A stretch of DNA of 17,455 nucleotides from an uncultured Porphyromonadaceae bacterium (GCA_900540205.1 UQER01000040.1:1-17455), one strand, 5' to 3'; shown: positions 7,656 to 14,848, numbered from the stretch's first letter. The notes: a model not told the origin generated them from the letters alone. Program-made: numbers and translations.

Positions 7656-8328
7656 AGCCGAAACGGGTAACTATATTCTTACCGTACTCGCCTATTTTCT
7701 GACGGATGCGGGTCACGTTTACATCCACCACCCTGTCGAGCACCACCACCTCGTCGGGCCAGATTTCGCTGAGAAGTTCCTCACGTGAATAGACGCGCCC
7801 CCGGTTCGAGAGCAATTTCCACAGAATCTCAAACTCTTTGCGGGGCATTTTCACAGATTTTCCGTCGACCACGCACGTGCGGTTGCGCAATGAAAGCACC
7901 AGCCCTTTATATGCAACCTCGTCGCAGACGGCAGTCGGCTGATGGCCGGGGGCCGACGTGCGGCGCAACACCGTACGTATTCTTGCCAGCATGGCATTCA
8001 ATGAATAGGGTTTGGTGATGTAATCGTCCGCGCCGAGGTCAAGGCCTTGTATCATGTCCTCCTCTGCGTCCTTGGCCGTGCAGAATATGATAGGCACAGA
8101 TGCCGTGGCCGGATTCGCCCTGACTATTTTGGCCAGCTGCAGTCCGGAGATTTCCCCCATCATGATATCCAGAAGAATCAGATCATAATCCGAGAGATTA
8201 CGTGTGAGTGCCTCTTCGGCGCTGTACGCCGTATCCACCACATATCCCTCACTCTCCAGATTGAATCCGAGAGTGTCGCACAATGTCTCCTCATCATCCA
8301 CTACAAGAATACGTTTGCCTGTTTCCAT
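7633..8328 (-). CDS. OmpR/PhoB-family response regulator
   Basis: This 231-residue protein has a receiver domain (about 5-120) with the acidic pair D11/D12, phospho-acceptor D54 (LILLDIMM), T84 and K106 (ITKPYS). An OmpR-type winged helix follows (about 135-231) with the KEFEILWKLLSNRGRVYSREELL and VDVNVTRIRQKIG motifs that define the DNA-contacting helices. It is a DNA-binding output protein activated by the kinase encoded immediately downstream, whose start overlaps its stop. I see no -7 box between its ATG and the tRNA terminator at 8360-8396, so its promoter is unidentified; read-through from the tRNA is possible. PhoB-like and RprY-like regulators are the closest familiar types. Confidence 0.93.
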   Translation of the reverse strand: METGKRILVVDDEETLCDTLGFNLESEGYVVDTAYSAEEALTRNLSDYDLILLDIMMGEISGLQLAKIVRANPATASVPIIFCTAKDAEEDMIQGLDLGADDYITKPYSLNAMLARIRTVLRRTSAPGHQPTAVCDEVAYKGLVLSLRNRTCVVDGKSVKMPRKEFEILWKLLSNRGRVYSREELLSEIWPDEVVVLDRVVDVNVTRIRQKIGEYGKNIVTRFGYGYGFVE

Positions 8329-8353
8329 TTTGCGCGATAAGTCTGATTAAGAA

Positions 8354-8396
8354 ATTAAAAAAGCGCAACATGCCGAGTTTTAGCACATTGCGCTTT
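8354..8396 (-). terminator. Terminator of tRNA-Arg
   Basis: A 9-bp stem (AAAGCGCAA at 8360-8368, TTGCGCTTT at 8388-8396) with a 19-nt loop is followed on the minus strand by a six-base U-run. It lies 8 nt after the tRNA 3' end and upstream of the response regulator. Confidence 0.75.
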
Positions 8397-8403
8397 ACAC
8401 ATG

Positions 8404-8475
8404 TACACCCATGGGGAGTCGAACCCCAATCGTTGGAACCGGAATCCAATATTCTATCCATTGAACTATGGGTGC
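8404..8475 (-). tRNA. tRNA-Arg (anticodon CCG)
   Basis: A full cloverleaf can be drawn on the minus strand. The acceptor GCACCCA pairs with TGGGTGT (the first pair is G-U), the anticodon stem is TTGGA/TCCAA with loop TTCCGGT, and the T arm is GGGG-TTCGACT-CCCC. The anticodon CCG reads CGG (arginine). CCA is not encoded, as usual in Bacteroidetes. Discriminator base is A. Confidence 0.95.
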
Positions 8476-8487
8476 ATTTCAACATTG

Positions 8488-8495
8488 CAAAGGTA
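8488..8495 (-). promoter_or_regulatory. -7 box of tRNA-Arg
   Basis: TACCTTTG on the minus strand is an exact TAnnTTTG box 13 nt upstream of the mature tRNA 5' end. The identical octamer serves tRNA-Pro at 14796-14803. No good -33 box is visible. Confidence 0.55.
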
Positions 8496-8535
8496 AGAAA
8501 TTTTTTCTTAGAGAGCGCTATTTTTCACCGGAATT

Positions 8536-9567
8536 TCATTTGGCTCCGTAAGCTGCACTGCGGAATGCCTTTGCATTTGCAAGATGGGCACCGTAGGAGG
8601 CGGTGAAATCGTGATAACCCGATCCGTCAGGGCGGGCACACATGTAGATGTAATCATGGGCGGGTGCCTGGAGAACCTGATCGAGAGTACGCGCCTCGGG
8701 ATAACGGATTATGCCCGGTGGCAGCCCGTTGCGGCGGTATGTGTTGTAGGGTGATTCCACTTTCAGCATCTCGCCGGTGATGCGGCGCGCTGCAAAATCG
8801 CCTGTAGCGAATTTCACCGTGGGATCGGCCTGCAGCGGCATGCCGCGTTTGAGCCGGTTGAGATACAGCCGGGCAATCTTCGGGCGTTCGTCGCGCCGGT
8901 TGCTCTCCTCCTCCACTATGGACGCGAGTACGGACACCTGCAATGGCGAGAGGCCGAGAGTGTCGGCCTGCCGTTTGCGTTCGTCGGTCCAGAACTTTCG
9001 GTAATTGCTGCGGATTTTGGCAATCAGCTCGGCCGGCGTGGCAGTCCAGTAAACTTCGTAGGTGTCCGGGAGGAACTCGGCCTGCAGCTGTTCCTGACTG
9101 ATATGTTCTTCACCGGCCATGCGCACGCATTCCGCCTTGAATTCATCAGTAGAGAAATCCATGCGCGAGGCAATCAGTTCGGCCAGTTGCGGGGCTGTGC
9201 GTACGTTGTTGAACGTAACCCTGACAGGGGTCTGCCGCCCCTGCCCTATCCTCCTGGCCACCTGCCATGCCTTCTCGCCGGGTTCTATGCGGTAGGCGCC
9301 ATGCGATGCCTCCACGTCGCCGTTCCAAAGGTTGGCCACCGTGGAGCCGAAACCGTTGCCGAGCGCCGCCCGTATTGAATCCTTGGCCTGCTCTACTGTG
9401 GCTGAACGAGGAATGCGTACCCACGCGGCCTCCTCGCCGGGGTAGCCTGCCGACATGCGGGTGAAATACCACACCCCCCATGCCATCACGGCCAGGGCAA
9501 TCACGGTTATTACCTTGCGGCGCGTACGGCCACGCTGCGGTGCCGGCGTATTATTCTGTTCTGTCAT
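8536..9567 (-). CDS. mltG: Endolytic murein transglycosylase MltG
   Basis: This 343-residue single-pass membrane protein (YceG family) has a basic N-terminus and a transmembrane helix at about 18-36, then a periplasmic part. The catalytic motif ASIVEEESN (about 215-223) contains the family's essential glutamate, by position E219. It continues into RPKIARLYLNRLKRGMPLQADPTV and ESPYNTYRRNGLPPGII, both hallmark MltG blocks. The enzyme cleaves nascent glycan strands near the inner membrane and helps set strand length. The start at 9567 was chosen over 9615 because the -7 box at 9613-9620 would overlap the longer start. The gene follows the thiamine operon by 75 nt but seems to have its own promoter. 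Confidence 0.95.
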   Translation of the reverse strand: MTEQNNTPAPQRGRTRRKVITVIALAVMAWGVWYFTRMSAGYPGEEAAWVRIPRSATVEQAKDSIRAALGNGFGSTVANLWNGDVEASHGAYRIEPGEKAWQVARRIGQGRQTPVRVTFNNVRTAPQLAELIASRMDFSTDEFKAECVRMAGEEHISQEQLQAEFLPDTYEVYWTATPAELIAKIRSNYRKFWTDERKRQADTLGLSPLQVSVLASIVEEESNRRDERPKIARLYLNRLKRGMPLQADPTVKFATGDFAARRITGEMLKVESPYNTYRRNGLPPGIIRYPEARTLDQVLQAPAHDYIYMCARPDGSGYHDFTASYGAHLANAKAFRSAAYGAK

Positions 9568-9612
9568 ATGCAATGATGGATGCGGCGGCATACGGTTACG
9601 TCGCATCCGCGG

Positions 9613-9620
9613 CAAAGTTA
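9613..9620 (-). promoter_or_regulatory. -7 box of mltG
   Basis: TAACTTTG on the minus strand matches TAnnTTTG exactly and lies 45 nt before the chosen mltG ATG, in the gap after pnuT. A -33 match is not evident. It suggests mltG is not simply the third gene of the riboswitch-controlled operon. Confidence 0.45.
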
Positions 9621-9642
9621 ATGAAATTTCCCGATTGACGTC

Positions 9643-10251
9643 TCAGCGGACGGATGAAAAAGCCGGAATCATACGCAGCCATTTCCGATAGCCGAGCAAC
9701 GATACGATGGTATAGGCCGTGTAAAGGCCGGCATAAAAATATATCCCTTTGTAGATGTAGAGCGCCACGCACACCACGTCCACAATGAACCACACCAGCC
9801 ATTGCTCGGCAATCTTGCGCGCCATCATCCACATTCCCACAATGCTCAGGGCGGTGGTGAAGGCGTCGGCATAAGGCACTGTTGAGTCGGTGAATGCAAT
9901 CAGAATCCATGCGAGCAAAGCCCACAGCAAAGCCGCCACCACGGCCAGTGTGATGCCCACACGCAGTGTGAGGCGGCTCACAGGCAGCTCCTGCTTAGTC
10001 TTTTTCCGGAAATTGAACGTCCACGCCACATAGCCGTAAACGGCCATCACAAGATAGTAGATGTTTATTCCGAAATCGGCGTAAAGACCCTTGGTGAAAT
10101 ACACCCACATGGAAATCATCGGCATCACTATACCCACCAGCCACACAAGCGGGTTGGCATGATACTCGAACCACAGGTAACACAGTCCGGTGAGAAGTCC
10201 GAGCAGCTCTATACAGCGTGCCGGAGTGAAAAAATCGATGACAGCTTCCAT
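9643..10251 (-). CDS. pnuT: PnuC-family permease, predicted thiamine transporter PnuT
   Basis: This 202-residue inner-membrane protein has about seven hydrophobic segments. It carries the PnuC-family C-terminal signature: EQWLVWFIVDVVCVALYIYKG (about 149-169) followed by AGLYTAYTIVSLLGYRKW. Automatic tools would call it a nicotinamide riboside transporter (PnuC). The context argues otherwise. Its start is 7 nt after the stop of a TonB-dependent receptor whose transcript begins with a TPP riboswitch, and PnuC homologues in TPP-regulated operons of Bacteroidetes are established as thiamine permeases (PnuT). No thiamine pyrophosphokinase gene follows, unlike some related operons. The family call is firm; thiamine as substrate is an inference from regulation. 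Confidence 0.9.
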   Translation of the reverse strand: MEAVIDFFTPARCIELLGLLTGLCYLWFEYHANPLVWLVGIVMPMISMWVYFTKGLYADFGINIYYLVMAVYGYVAWTFNFRKKTKQELPVSRLTLRVGITLAVVAALLWALLAWILIAFTDSTVPYADAFTTALSIVGMWMMARKIAEQWLVWFIVDVVCVALYIYKGIYFYAGLYTAYTIVSLLGYRKWLRMIPAFSSVR

Positions 10252-10258
10252 AAAAGAA

Positions 10259-12523
10259 TCAGAACTGCAGGTTGACCGTGGCCATTACATTGGTTGTGGC
10301 CTGGGCTGAGTAACCCGCATAGCGGTAAATCTCAGGCTTACCGGACTCACCGATAGTGTAGCCGGCTCCGGCATACCCGTTGTTGAAGTATTTTTTGTTG
10401 AACAGGTTATAGACCGAGAAGCCTACGCGCATGGATTTAACCGACAGAATATTGCGGAACGTGTAGCCCAGATGCAGGTTGCTCACGCAATAAGAGGGCA
10501 ATTCGGCCTCGGCCGAACGGGCATTGTTCATGAACTGGCGCCCCACATACTGGGTTTCAAGCGAAGCATCGAATCCTGCGACATTGAAATTAAACGCGTT
10601 GTGAAGGGTGAAATCGGGCGAAAAAGCGATGGGAGTGTCGCCGCAAGGGATGGCAATGGGGTTGTCCCACTCATCTTCGTAAATCATCTCCACGAAATCC
10701 TTGATACGATTGCGCGACAGGGTGAAATTCAGCTGCCAGTCAAACCATTTCACCGGCTTGAGCATCGACTGGAACTCCACACCCATACGGTAGGAACTGT
10801 GCACGTTGGTCGACTGCGGATTGCCCGTATCTGAGAGTTGCCCGGTGAGCACAAGCTGGTTACGGTAGTCCATATAATAGAGGTTCACGCCGAGAGTGAA
10901 CAGGCGGTGGGAGTAGGTGTAGCCCAGTTCATAGTCGAACAGACGCTCGGCAGTGGGATATTCGTGCGGTTTGGCATTAACGAAATTGTCGGCCGTAGGC
11001 TCTTTGTGAGCCACACTCCACGACGCGAAAGCCCTGTGGGCGTCGCGCTCGAAGTTTATGCCGGCCTTGGGGTTGAAGAAATTCCAGTTGCGGCAGAATG
11101 CCAGTGGTGCCGGTGCGTTAAGTTCATAATCCCAATAATCGGCGCCCCCGTCGATGGTGTAATGTATATGGCGCATCTGGAGGTCGGCAAAAACCGAAAG
11201 ATTGCTTGTCAGATCGTAGTTTCCGCGAAGATAGATGTTGGCATCCGTCTTGCGTCCCGTAAAATCATAATAACGCTGTTTGGGATCGATGGGGCCGACA
11301 TAGTTGCGCACCCAGGTGACGAAACCGTAATGATCGCCGTCAAACCGGTTTATGCCGCCTCCGAGCACAACGTCAAGATTATTTTTGTTGTAATTAAGAG
11401 AGAATGTACCCCCACCGAAACGGTTTGCAAGATATTTTTCCCTGACAAGATCGGATTTTTTCACCGTCTGGCCGTCTTCACCCGTAAACGGATGCAGTCC
11501 GTACTCCACAAGAGTGCGGTTGGTTTTCAACTGTGTGTAATAACCGAAATCCTTGGTGTAATGAAGCGCAACGTTAAGCCGCAGGGCGTCAGTGAGGCGC
11601 TGATAGAGCAACAGCTGGAAATGATGCTGGGTGTAACGGTCCTTCTGGTCTGGATAGAACGCACGGTTGCCGTCAGAGTCGATATAAAGTCCGCAGGGAT
11701 TGTAGCGGCGCCCGTATTTCTCCATATCCTCCTTTGAGGCGTAATCCCAGGCCATATAGGTTTCCTCCTTACCGCCGAAGGCTACAAGCCTGACGGTGGT
11801 GGAAGGCGAAGTATAGGCGGCCTGACCGAAGTAGCTCCACAAGTCTGAAGTGGCGCGGTCTATGTAGCCGTCAGAACCGAGGTGACTGATGCGTGCATCA
11901 AAACTCCAGTGGTCCTTTATCAACCCGGAACCCACACGAAGGGCCTCGCGATGTGAATTGTATGAACCGTAGGCACCTGATAGATTTGCATATGCCTCAT
12001 CGGAGGGGAGATCGGTGAGCATGTTGACACTCGCACCGAAAGCGGCCGAACCATTGGTCGACGTGCCTGCTCCGCGCTGCACCTGAATGTCCTTGAGCGA
12101 GGAGGCAAGGTCGGGCATATTGACCCAGTAGACACGGTGACTTTCAGGATTGTTGATAGGCACGCCGTTGACGGTTACATTTATTCGGGTTCCATCGGTG
12201 CCGCGCACCCGCATGGATGTGTAGCCCATGCCGCCGCCGGCATCCGATGTGGTTATGAGCGACGGTGTGGCCGCAAGCAGATATGGCACATCGCGCCCGT
12301 CGTTGGTCGTGGCCAACTGAGCCTTTGAGATATTGGTAAAAGCGATGGGAGTTTTAGACGTGGCCCTGTTGGCTACAATCTCGACCGAAGGCAGATTGAC
12401 CACTGCGGCGGAATCCATGCTGTTTCCGACCGGAAGTTCGGCTGACACGGCAGCCGGAGCCGCCTTAGCCACGGCTGCCAGCCCACTTACGGCTGCAACC
12501 GCACACACAATGCGAATGTTCAT
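10259..12523 (-). CDS. TonB-dependent outer-membrane receptor, predicted thiamine receptor
   Basis: This 754-residue receptor has a signal peptide (about 1-21), then a plug domain about 45-175 (VEIVANRATSK, MRVRGTDGTRINVTVNGVPIN, VQRGAGTSTNGSAAFGASVNM). A 22-strand-type barrel follows and ends in aromatic residue F (NVMATVNLQF), as outer-membrane proteins require. It lacks the N-terminal carboxypeptidase-like domain of SusC proteins and has no SusD partner, so it is a vitamin or metal type receptor rather than a glycan one. The open frame extends upstream to 12637, but that part is the riboswitch. The ATG at 12523 directly precedes the signal peptide and follows the aptamer. Regulation by TPP marks thiamine or a derivative as the likely ligand. 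Confidence 0.93.
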   Translation of the reverse strand: MNIRIVCAVAAVSGLAAVAKAAPAAVSAELPVGNSMDSAAVVNLPSVEIVANRATSKTPIAFTNISKAQLATTNDGRDVPYLLAATPSLITTSDAGGGMGYTSMRVRGTDGTRINVTVNGVPINNPESHRVYWVNMPDLASSLKDIQVQRGAGTSTNGSAAFGASVNMLTDLPSDEAYANLSGAYGSYNSHREALRVGSGLIKDHWSFDARISHLGSDGYIDRATSDLWSYFGQAAYTSPSTTVRLVAFGGKEETYMAWDYASKEDMEKYGRRYNPCGLYIDSDGNRAFYPDQKDRYTQHHFQLLLYQRLTDALRLNVALHYTKDFGYYTQLKTNRTLVEYGLHPFTGEDGQTVKKSDLVREKYLANRFGGGTFSLNYNKNNLDVVLGGGINRFDGDHYGFVTWVRNYVGPIDPKQRYYDFTGRKTDANIYLRGNYDLTSNLSVFADLQMRHIHYTIDGGADYWDYELNAPAPLAFCRNWNFFNPKAGINFERDAHRAFASWSVAHKEPTADNFVNAKPHEYPTAERLFDYELGYTYSHRLFTLGVNLYYMDYRNQLVLTGQLSDTGNPQSTNVHSSYRMGVEFQSMLKPVKWFDWQLNFTLSRNRIKDFVEMIYEDEWDNPIAIPCGDTPIAFSPDFTLHNAFNFNVAGFDASLETQYVGRQFMNNARSAEAELPSYCVSNLHLGYTFRNILSVKSMRVGFSVYNLFNKKYFNNGYAGAGYTIGESGKPEIYRYAGYSAQATTNVMATVNLQF

Positions 12524-12524
12524 G

Positions 12525-12650
12525 TTTATTTTCTCTACGCCGGCGTTACCCGGATCAGGTTCAAAGGGTATATTCTCAGCTTCCGCCCGTACGGCCGCCG
12601 GCATGCGCCGCAACCATTGCACGGGACGGGGTCGCACCCCTAATAAAAAA
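12525..12650 (-). promoter_or_regulatory. TPP riboswitch (THI element)
   Basis: The minus strand carries the conserved thiamine diphosphate aptamer blocks in order: GGGGTGC (12634-12640), GCTGAGA (12574-12580), ATACCC, then GAACCTGATC and GGGTAACGCCGGCGTAGAG. The variable P3 arm between the first two blocks is long and GC-rich, with CCCGT...ACGGG pairing. P1 appears to be the A/U-rich flanks, a TTTATT-type strand just before the core pairing with AATAAA just before the receptor ATG at 12523. Ligand binding would therefore bury the ribosome-binding region, so control is probably at translation initiation. No terminator hairpin lies between aptamer and gene. Confidence 0.95.
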
Positions 12651-12669
12651 TAGATATGTTATCTGACTG

Positions 12670-12677
12670 CAAAGATA
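12670..12677 (-). promoter_or_regulatory. -7 box of the riboswitch-controlled thiamine operon
   Basis: TATCTTTG on the minus strand is an exact TAnnTTTG match. It would start the transcript about 10-15 nt before the aptamer, the right place to include the whole riboswitch. No clear -33 partner is visible. Confidence 0.55.
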
Positions 12678-12699
12678 AGGATTTTTGGGCGACGCAGCG

Positions 12700-14301
12700 T
12701 CACTCTCGCCATATTTTTTTGCACAGATAATCGCTCACAAGCGTAACCACCGAACGTGCAGGCACCGGGACATTCCCGCAGGCGTATTCACCGACATATT
12801 TCAGATTGCAGCGCGATGATGTCTCGTAACATTTGAAGCTTGACAAGCAGGAGCCGTCCGGCAGATGCTTCACGTCCACGGCCGCTGTTGCAGGAGATTC
12901 GCCGTAGTTGACTATCACGGTTACAAACCTGCCGGTAGCCTTGTCGATATAGGCAGATGACATAAGCCCATAACCATCCTCCCCGCCATGACCTGCAGCC
13001 GGAGCCAGACGCACCATGCCGGGACGCACGAAGAAACTATAGTTGCCCAGCGCCCAAAGATACTTCGACGGGAGGAAAGCACCGTCTGTCTTCCCCTCTT
13101 CCATGAAATCTGCCGTTGGTTTCTTCCACGGGTGATGAAGTGTGTCCTTGTCACCGATCCATATCAGGGCGTCCTTGTAATTAGCCTCAGACAAGGCAGT
13201 CCACGACTGCCAGGAGGACGCTTCGGCAACAGTCAGGTCGTGATGGATTACACGGGCGATATACAGGGCCAGCTCCATCCCTGTATCCCGTTGGGCGCCT
13301 CCGTCGGGATTGTCCGGATTCTGTTCCATCGGGCAGTATTCCGTCTGCCAGTAACCGTAGCCCGACGGCAAAGCCTCACGGAGCTGGCAGCGTGTGGTCA
13401 CAAGGGTGTCGAGCGGCCATGTGCTCCAGTAGGAATGCCCGCTGACAATTTTCGCCACACAGTCACAATCGCCGATGTAATTCTTTCCGGTCGGAGAGAA
13501 CATATCGGCTATCTGATTGTCGCGCATCGGTTTGTCAGTGTTCTTTCGGTAAAGGTAACGGATGTCCGCAGCCTCTCCGAAAACTACTTTTGTATGCGCC
13601 TTACGCCGCGACAGCTCCTGGTCAAGCATACGTATGAGTGTGGCGCACTCACTGTTGGTGGCCTGCATCCCTTCCTGGCGGCTCACCACCCATTCCCACT
13701 GAGGCTCGTTGATGGGGCTGAGATAGTCTATGTCAAGACGGCTGCACACCTCGGCCATGAAAGCGGCATAGTCGCGGTACTTATCGGGCCTTATGTTCGC
13801 ATATGGTGTGTTCTCGCTGGCCCGCGCCATCCCGTTTTTGGTCATAAAGTACGGTGCTGTTATGGAGAATCCGAGAATATAAGGAACACCCCTTTCGCGG
13901 GCAGCCTTTATGAACCATTGCTGACCGGCCTGCTTCGTCCAGTCCCATTCACCATCCTGATTGAGGAAACACTCAGTGCGGCGCCAGGGCGAGGCAACCC
14001 CACTCGAATCGCCACGTTCATGGCTTCCCGAACCGATATTGAACCGCCACAGTGTCAACCCTATCCCACACGGCGAACCGGAGGCATCCGTTTCCGAACT
14101 GAACAGAAGGTCGGCTATGGCATTACGCTTTTCTTCAGGCCAGCAGCCCACATACTGCGCGCGCCAGCAGTCGGAGGCACCGAAACTGTGGATGGTCTGA
14201 CGCGGGGAATCATAGTCGAAAACCAATTTTACGGGCTGGGCAGCGCATAAGGCCACCGTGCAGAACAGAAGCAGCACAATGGAAAGGGTTATTTTTTTCA
14301 T
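12700..14301 (-). CDS. Secreted glycoside hydrolase family 30 enzyme
   Basis: This 533-residue protein has a signal peptide (about 1-20, ending VALCA) and a (beta/alpha)8 catalytic domain. The GH30 retaining residues are in place: acid/base E199 in SPINEPQWEW and nucleophile E321 in YGYWQTEYCPME. Other family features are HSFGASDCWRAQ near the N-terminus, LTLWRFNIGSGS, and GFSITAPYFMTKNG. A C-terminal beta-domain (about 425-525) is usual for the family. The acidic aromatic-rich site resembles endo-beta-1,6-galactanase or glucanase subfamilies, but the subfamily cannot be fixed by eye. The ATG at 14301 is preferred over 14397: it directly precedes the signal peptide, and the promoter would start transcription near 14403. 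No SusC/SusD pair, other glycosidase or regulator sits beside it. Confidence 0.88.
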   Translation of the reverse strand: MKKITLSIVLLLFCTVALCAAQPVKLVFDYDSPRQTIHSFGASDCWRAQYVGCWPEEKRNAIADLLFSSETDASGSPCGIGLTLWRFNIGSGSHERGDSSGVASPWRRTECFLNQDGEWDWTKQAGQQWFIKAARERGVPYILGFSITAPYFMTKNGMARASENTPYANIRPDKYRDYAAFMAEVCSRLDIDYLSPINEPQWEWVVSRQEGMQATNSECATLIRMLDQELSRRKAHTKVVFGEAADIRYLYRKNTDKPMRDNQIADMFSPTGKNYIGDCDCVAKIVSGHSYWSTWPLDTLVTTRCQLREALPSGYGYWQTEYCPMEQNPDNPDGGAQRDTGMELALYIARVIHHDLTVAEASSWQSWTALSEANYKDALIWIGDKDTLHHPWKKPTADFMEEGKTDGAFLPSKYLWALGNYSFFVRPGMVRLAPAAGHGGEDGYGLMSSAYIDKATGRFVTVIVNYGESPATAAVDVKHLPDGSCLSSFKCYETSSRCNLKYVGEYACGNVPVPARSVVTLVSDYLCKKIWRE

Positions 14302-14409
14302 GGCTCGAAAATAATTAAAGGCATGCGGAATTCCAGGGTATGATGAGTCCCTGACAATACGGTATCCGGGGTTCATGGCTGTTTGCGGAATGAACACGGG
14401 GAGTCACTT

Positions 14410-14441
14410 CAAAGTTACGCATAATCCGAACGATAATCAAT
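14410..14441 (-). promoter_or_regulatory. Promoter of the GH30 gene
   Basis: On the minus strand ATTG (14438-14441) is followed by a 20-nt spacer and TAACTTTG (14410-14417), an exact -7 box with a three-of-four -33 box. It predicts a leader of about 100 nt before the ATG at 14301. Confidence 0.65.
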
Positions 14442-14485
14442 TCACTACGCCACCATGTATCCGACAATTCACATTCTGCCCCCAG

Positions 14486-14517
14486 ATGTTTCAACTGCTG
14501 AAACATAGGTGAAACAT
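14486..14517. promoter_or_regulatory. Three-half-site operator candidate upstream of GH30
   Basis: ATGTTTCA (14486-14493) and TGAAACAT (14499-14506) form a perfect 8-bp inverted repeat with a 5-nt spacer, and a third copy TGAAACAT (14510-14517) follows in direct orientation. The cluster lies roughly 85-115 bases upstream of the predicted GH30 transcription start, a typical activator distance. Apart from two GCCAATAAAA repeats near 14530 and 14552, the rest of 14302-14600 shows nothing I can name. Confidence 0.4.
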
Positions 14518-14600
14518 TTCCCCAAATTAGCCAATAAAATGCCCAAAAGCGCCAATAAAAACAGCTAAATATTAAGACAAACAACACTTATATAAGATGA

Positions 14601-14645
14601 AAAACGCTGAAATTAGAGCGTTAAACATCTAAATTTCAGCGTTTT
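14601..14645 (-). terminator. Terminator of tRNA-Pro
   Basis: A perfect 14-bp stem (14601-14614 with 14632-14645, core ACGCTGAAATT) has A and U runs at its foot and a 17-nt loop. It starts 9 nt after the tRNA 3' end. The symmetric A/U flanks could stop transcription from either side. Confidence 0.8.
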
Positions 14646-14653
14646 ACATTTTG

Positions 14654-14727
14654 TCGGGGTGACAGGATTCGAACCTGCGACCACCTGGTCCCAAACCAGG
14701 TGCGCTACCGGACTGCGCTACGCCCCG
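14654..14727 (-). tRNA. tRNA-Pro (anticodon UGG)
   Basis: This 74-nt cloverleaf on the minus strand has the D arm GCGC-9 nt-GCGC, the anticodon stem CCTGG/CCAGG with loop TTTGGGA (anticodon TGG, reads CCA), and the T arm GCAGG-TTCGAAT-CCTGT. The acceptor CGGGGCG faces CACCCCG, leaving a C6-A67 mismatch. Discriminator base is A, and CCA is not encoded. Confidence 0.95.
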
Positions 14728-14795
14728 AAAACCTGATAACCGGCATGATGCTGCATTAAAGGACGATGCAACCACCACCTCAGTTTCAAGCACTG

Positions 14796-14826
14796 CAAAG
14801 GTAAATATTTTTTTGTAAACGGCAAA
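14796..14826 (-). promoter_or_regulatory. Promoter of tRNA-Pro
   Basis: TTTG (14823-14826), a 19-nt spacer and TACCTTTG (14796-14803) on the minus strand match the full Bacteroidetes consensus exactly. It is the best promoter in the window and separates the tRNA from rpoC transcription. Confidence 0.7.
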
Positions 14827-14848
14827 ATGATAATCCGGCCAAATAATC

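Noticed and set aside
8496..8510. AAGAAA/TTTCTT inverted repeat as an mltG terminator
   Set aside because: The stem is all A/T apart from one pair and overlaps the spacer of the tRNA-Arg promoter. It is too weak to call.
12691..12701. GACGC-A-GCGTC palindrome at the GH30 stop codon as a terminator
   Set aside because: A one-base loop cannot form a full hairpin and no U-tract follows. The GH30 transcript may run into the thiamine operon leader.
12988..14250. 420-residue plus-strand open frame
   Set aside because: It is antisense to the GH30 gene, which has both catalytic motifs, a signal peptide and a promoter.
14315..14587. 90-residue minus-strand open frame upstream of GH30
   Set aside because: It spans the GH30 promoter and operator-like repeats and has no domain or plausible signal peptide context.
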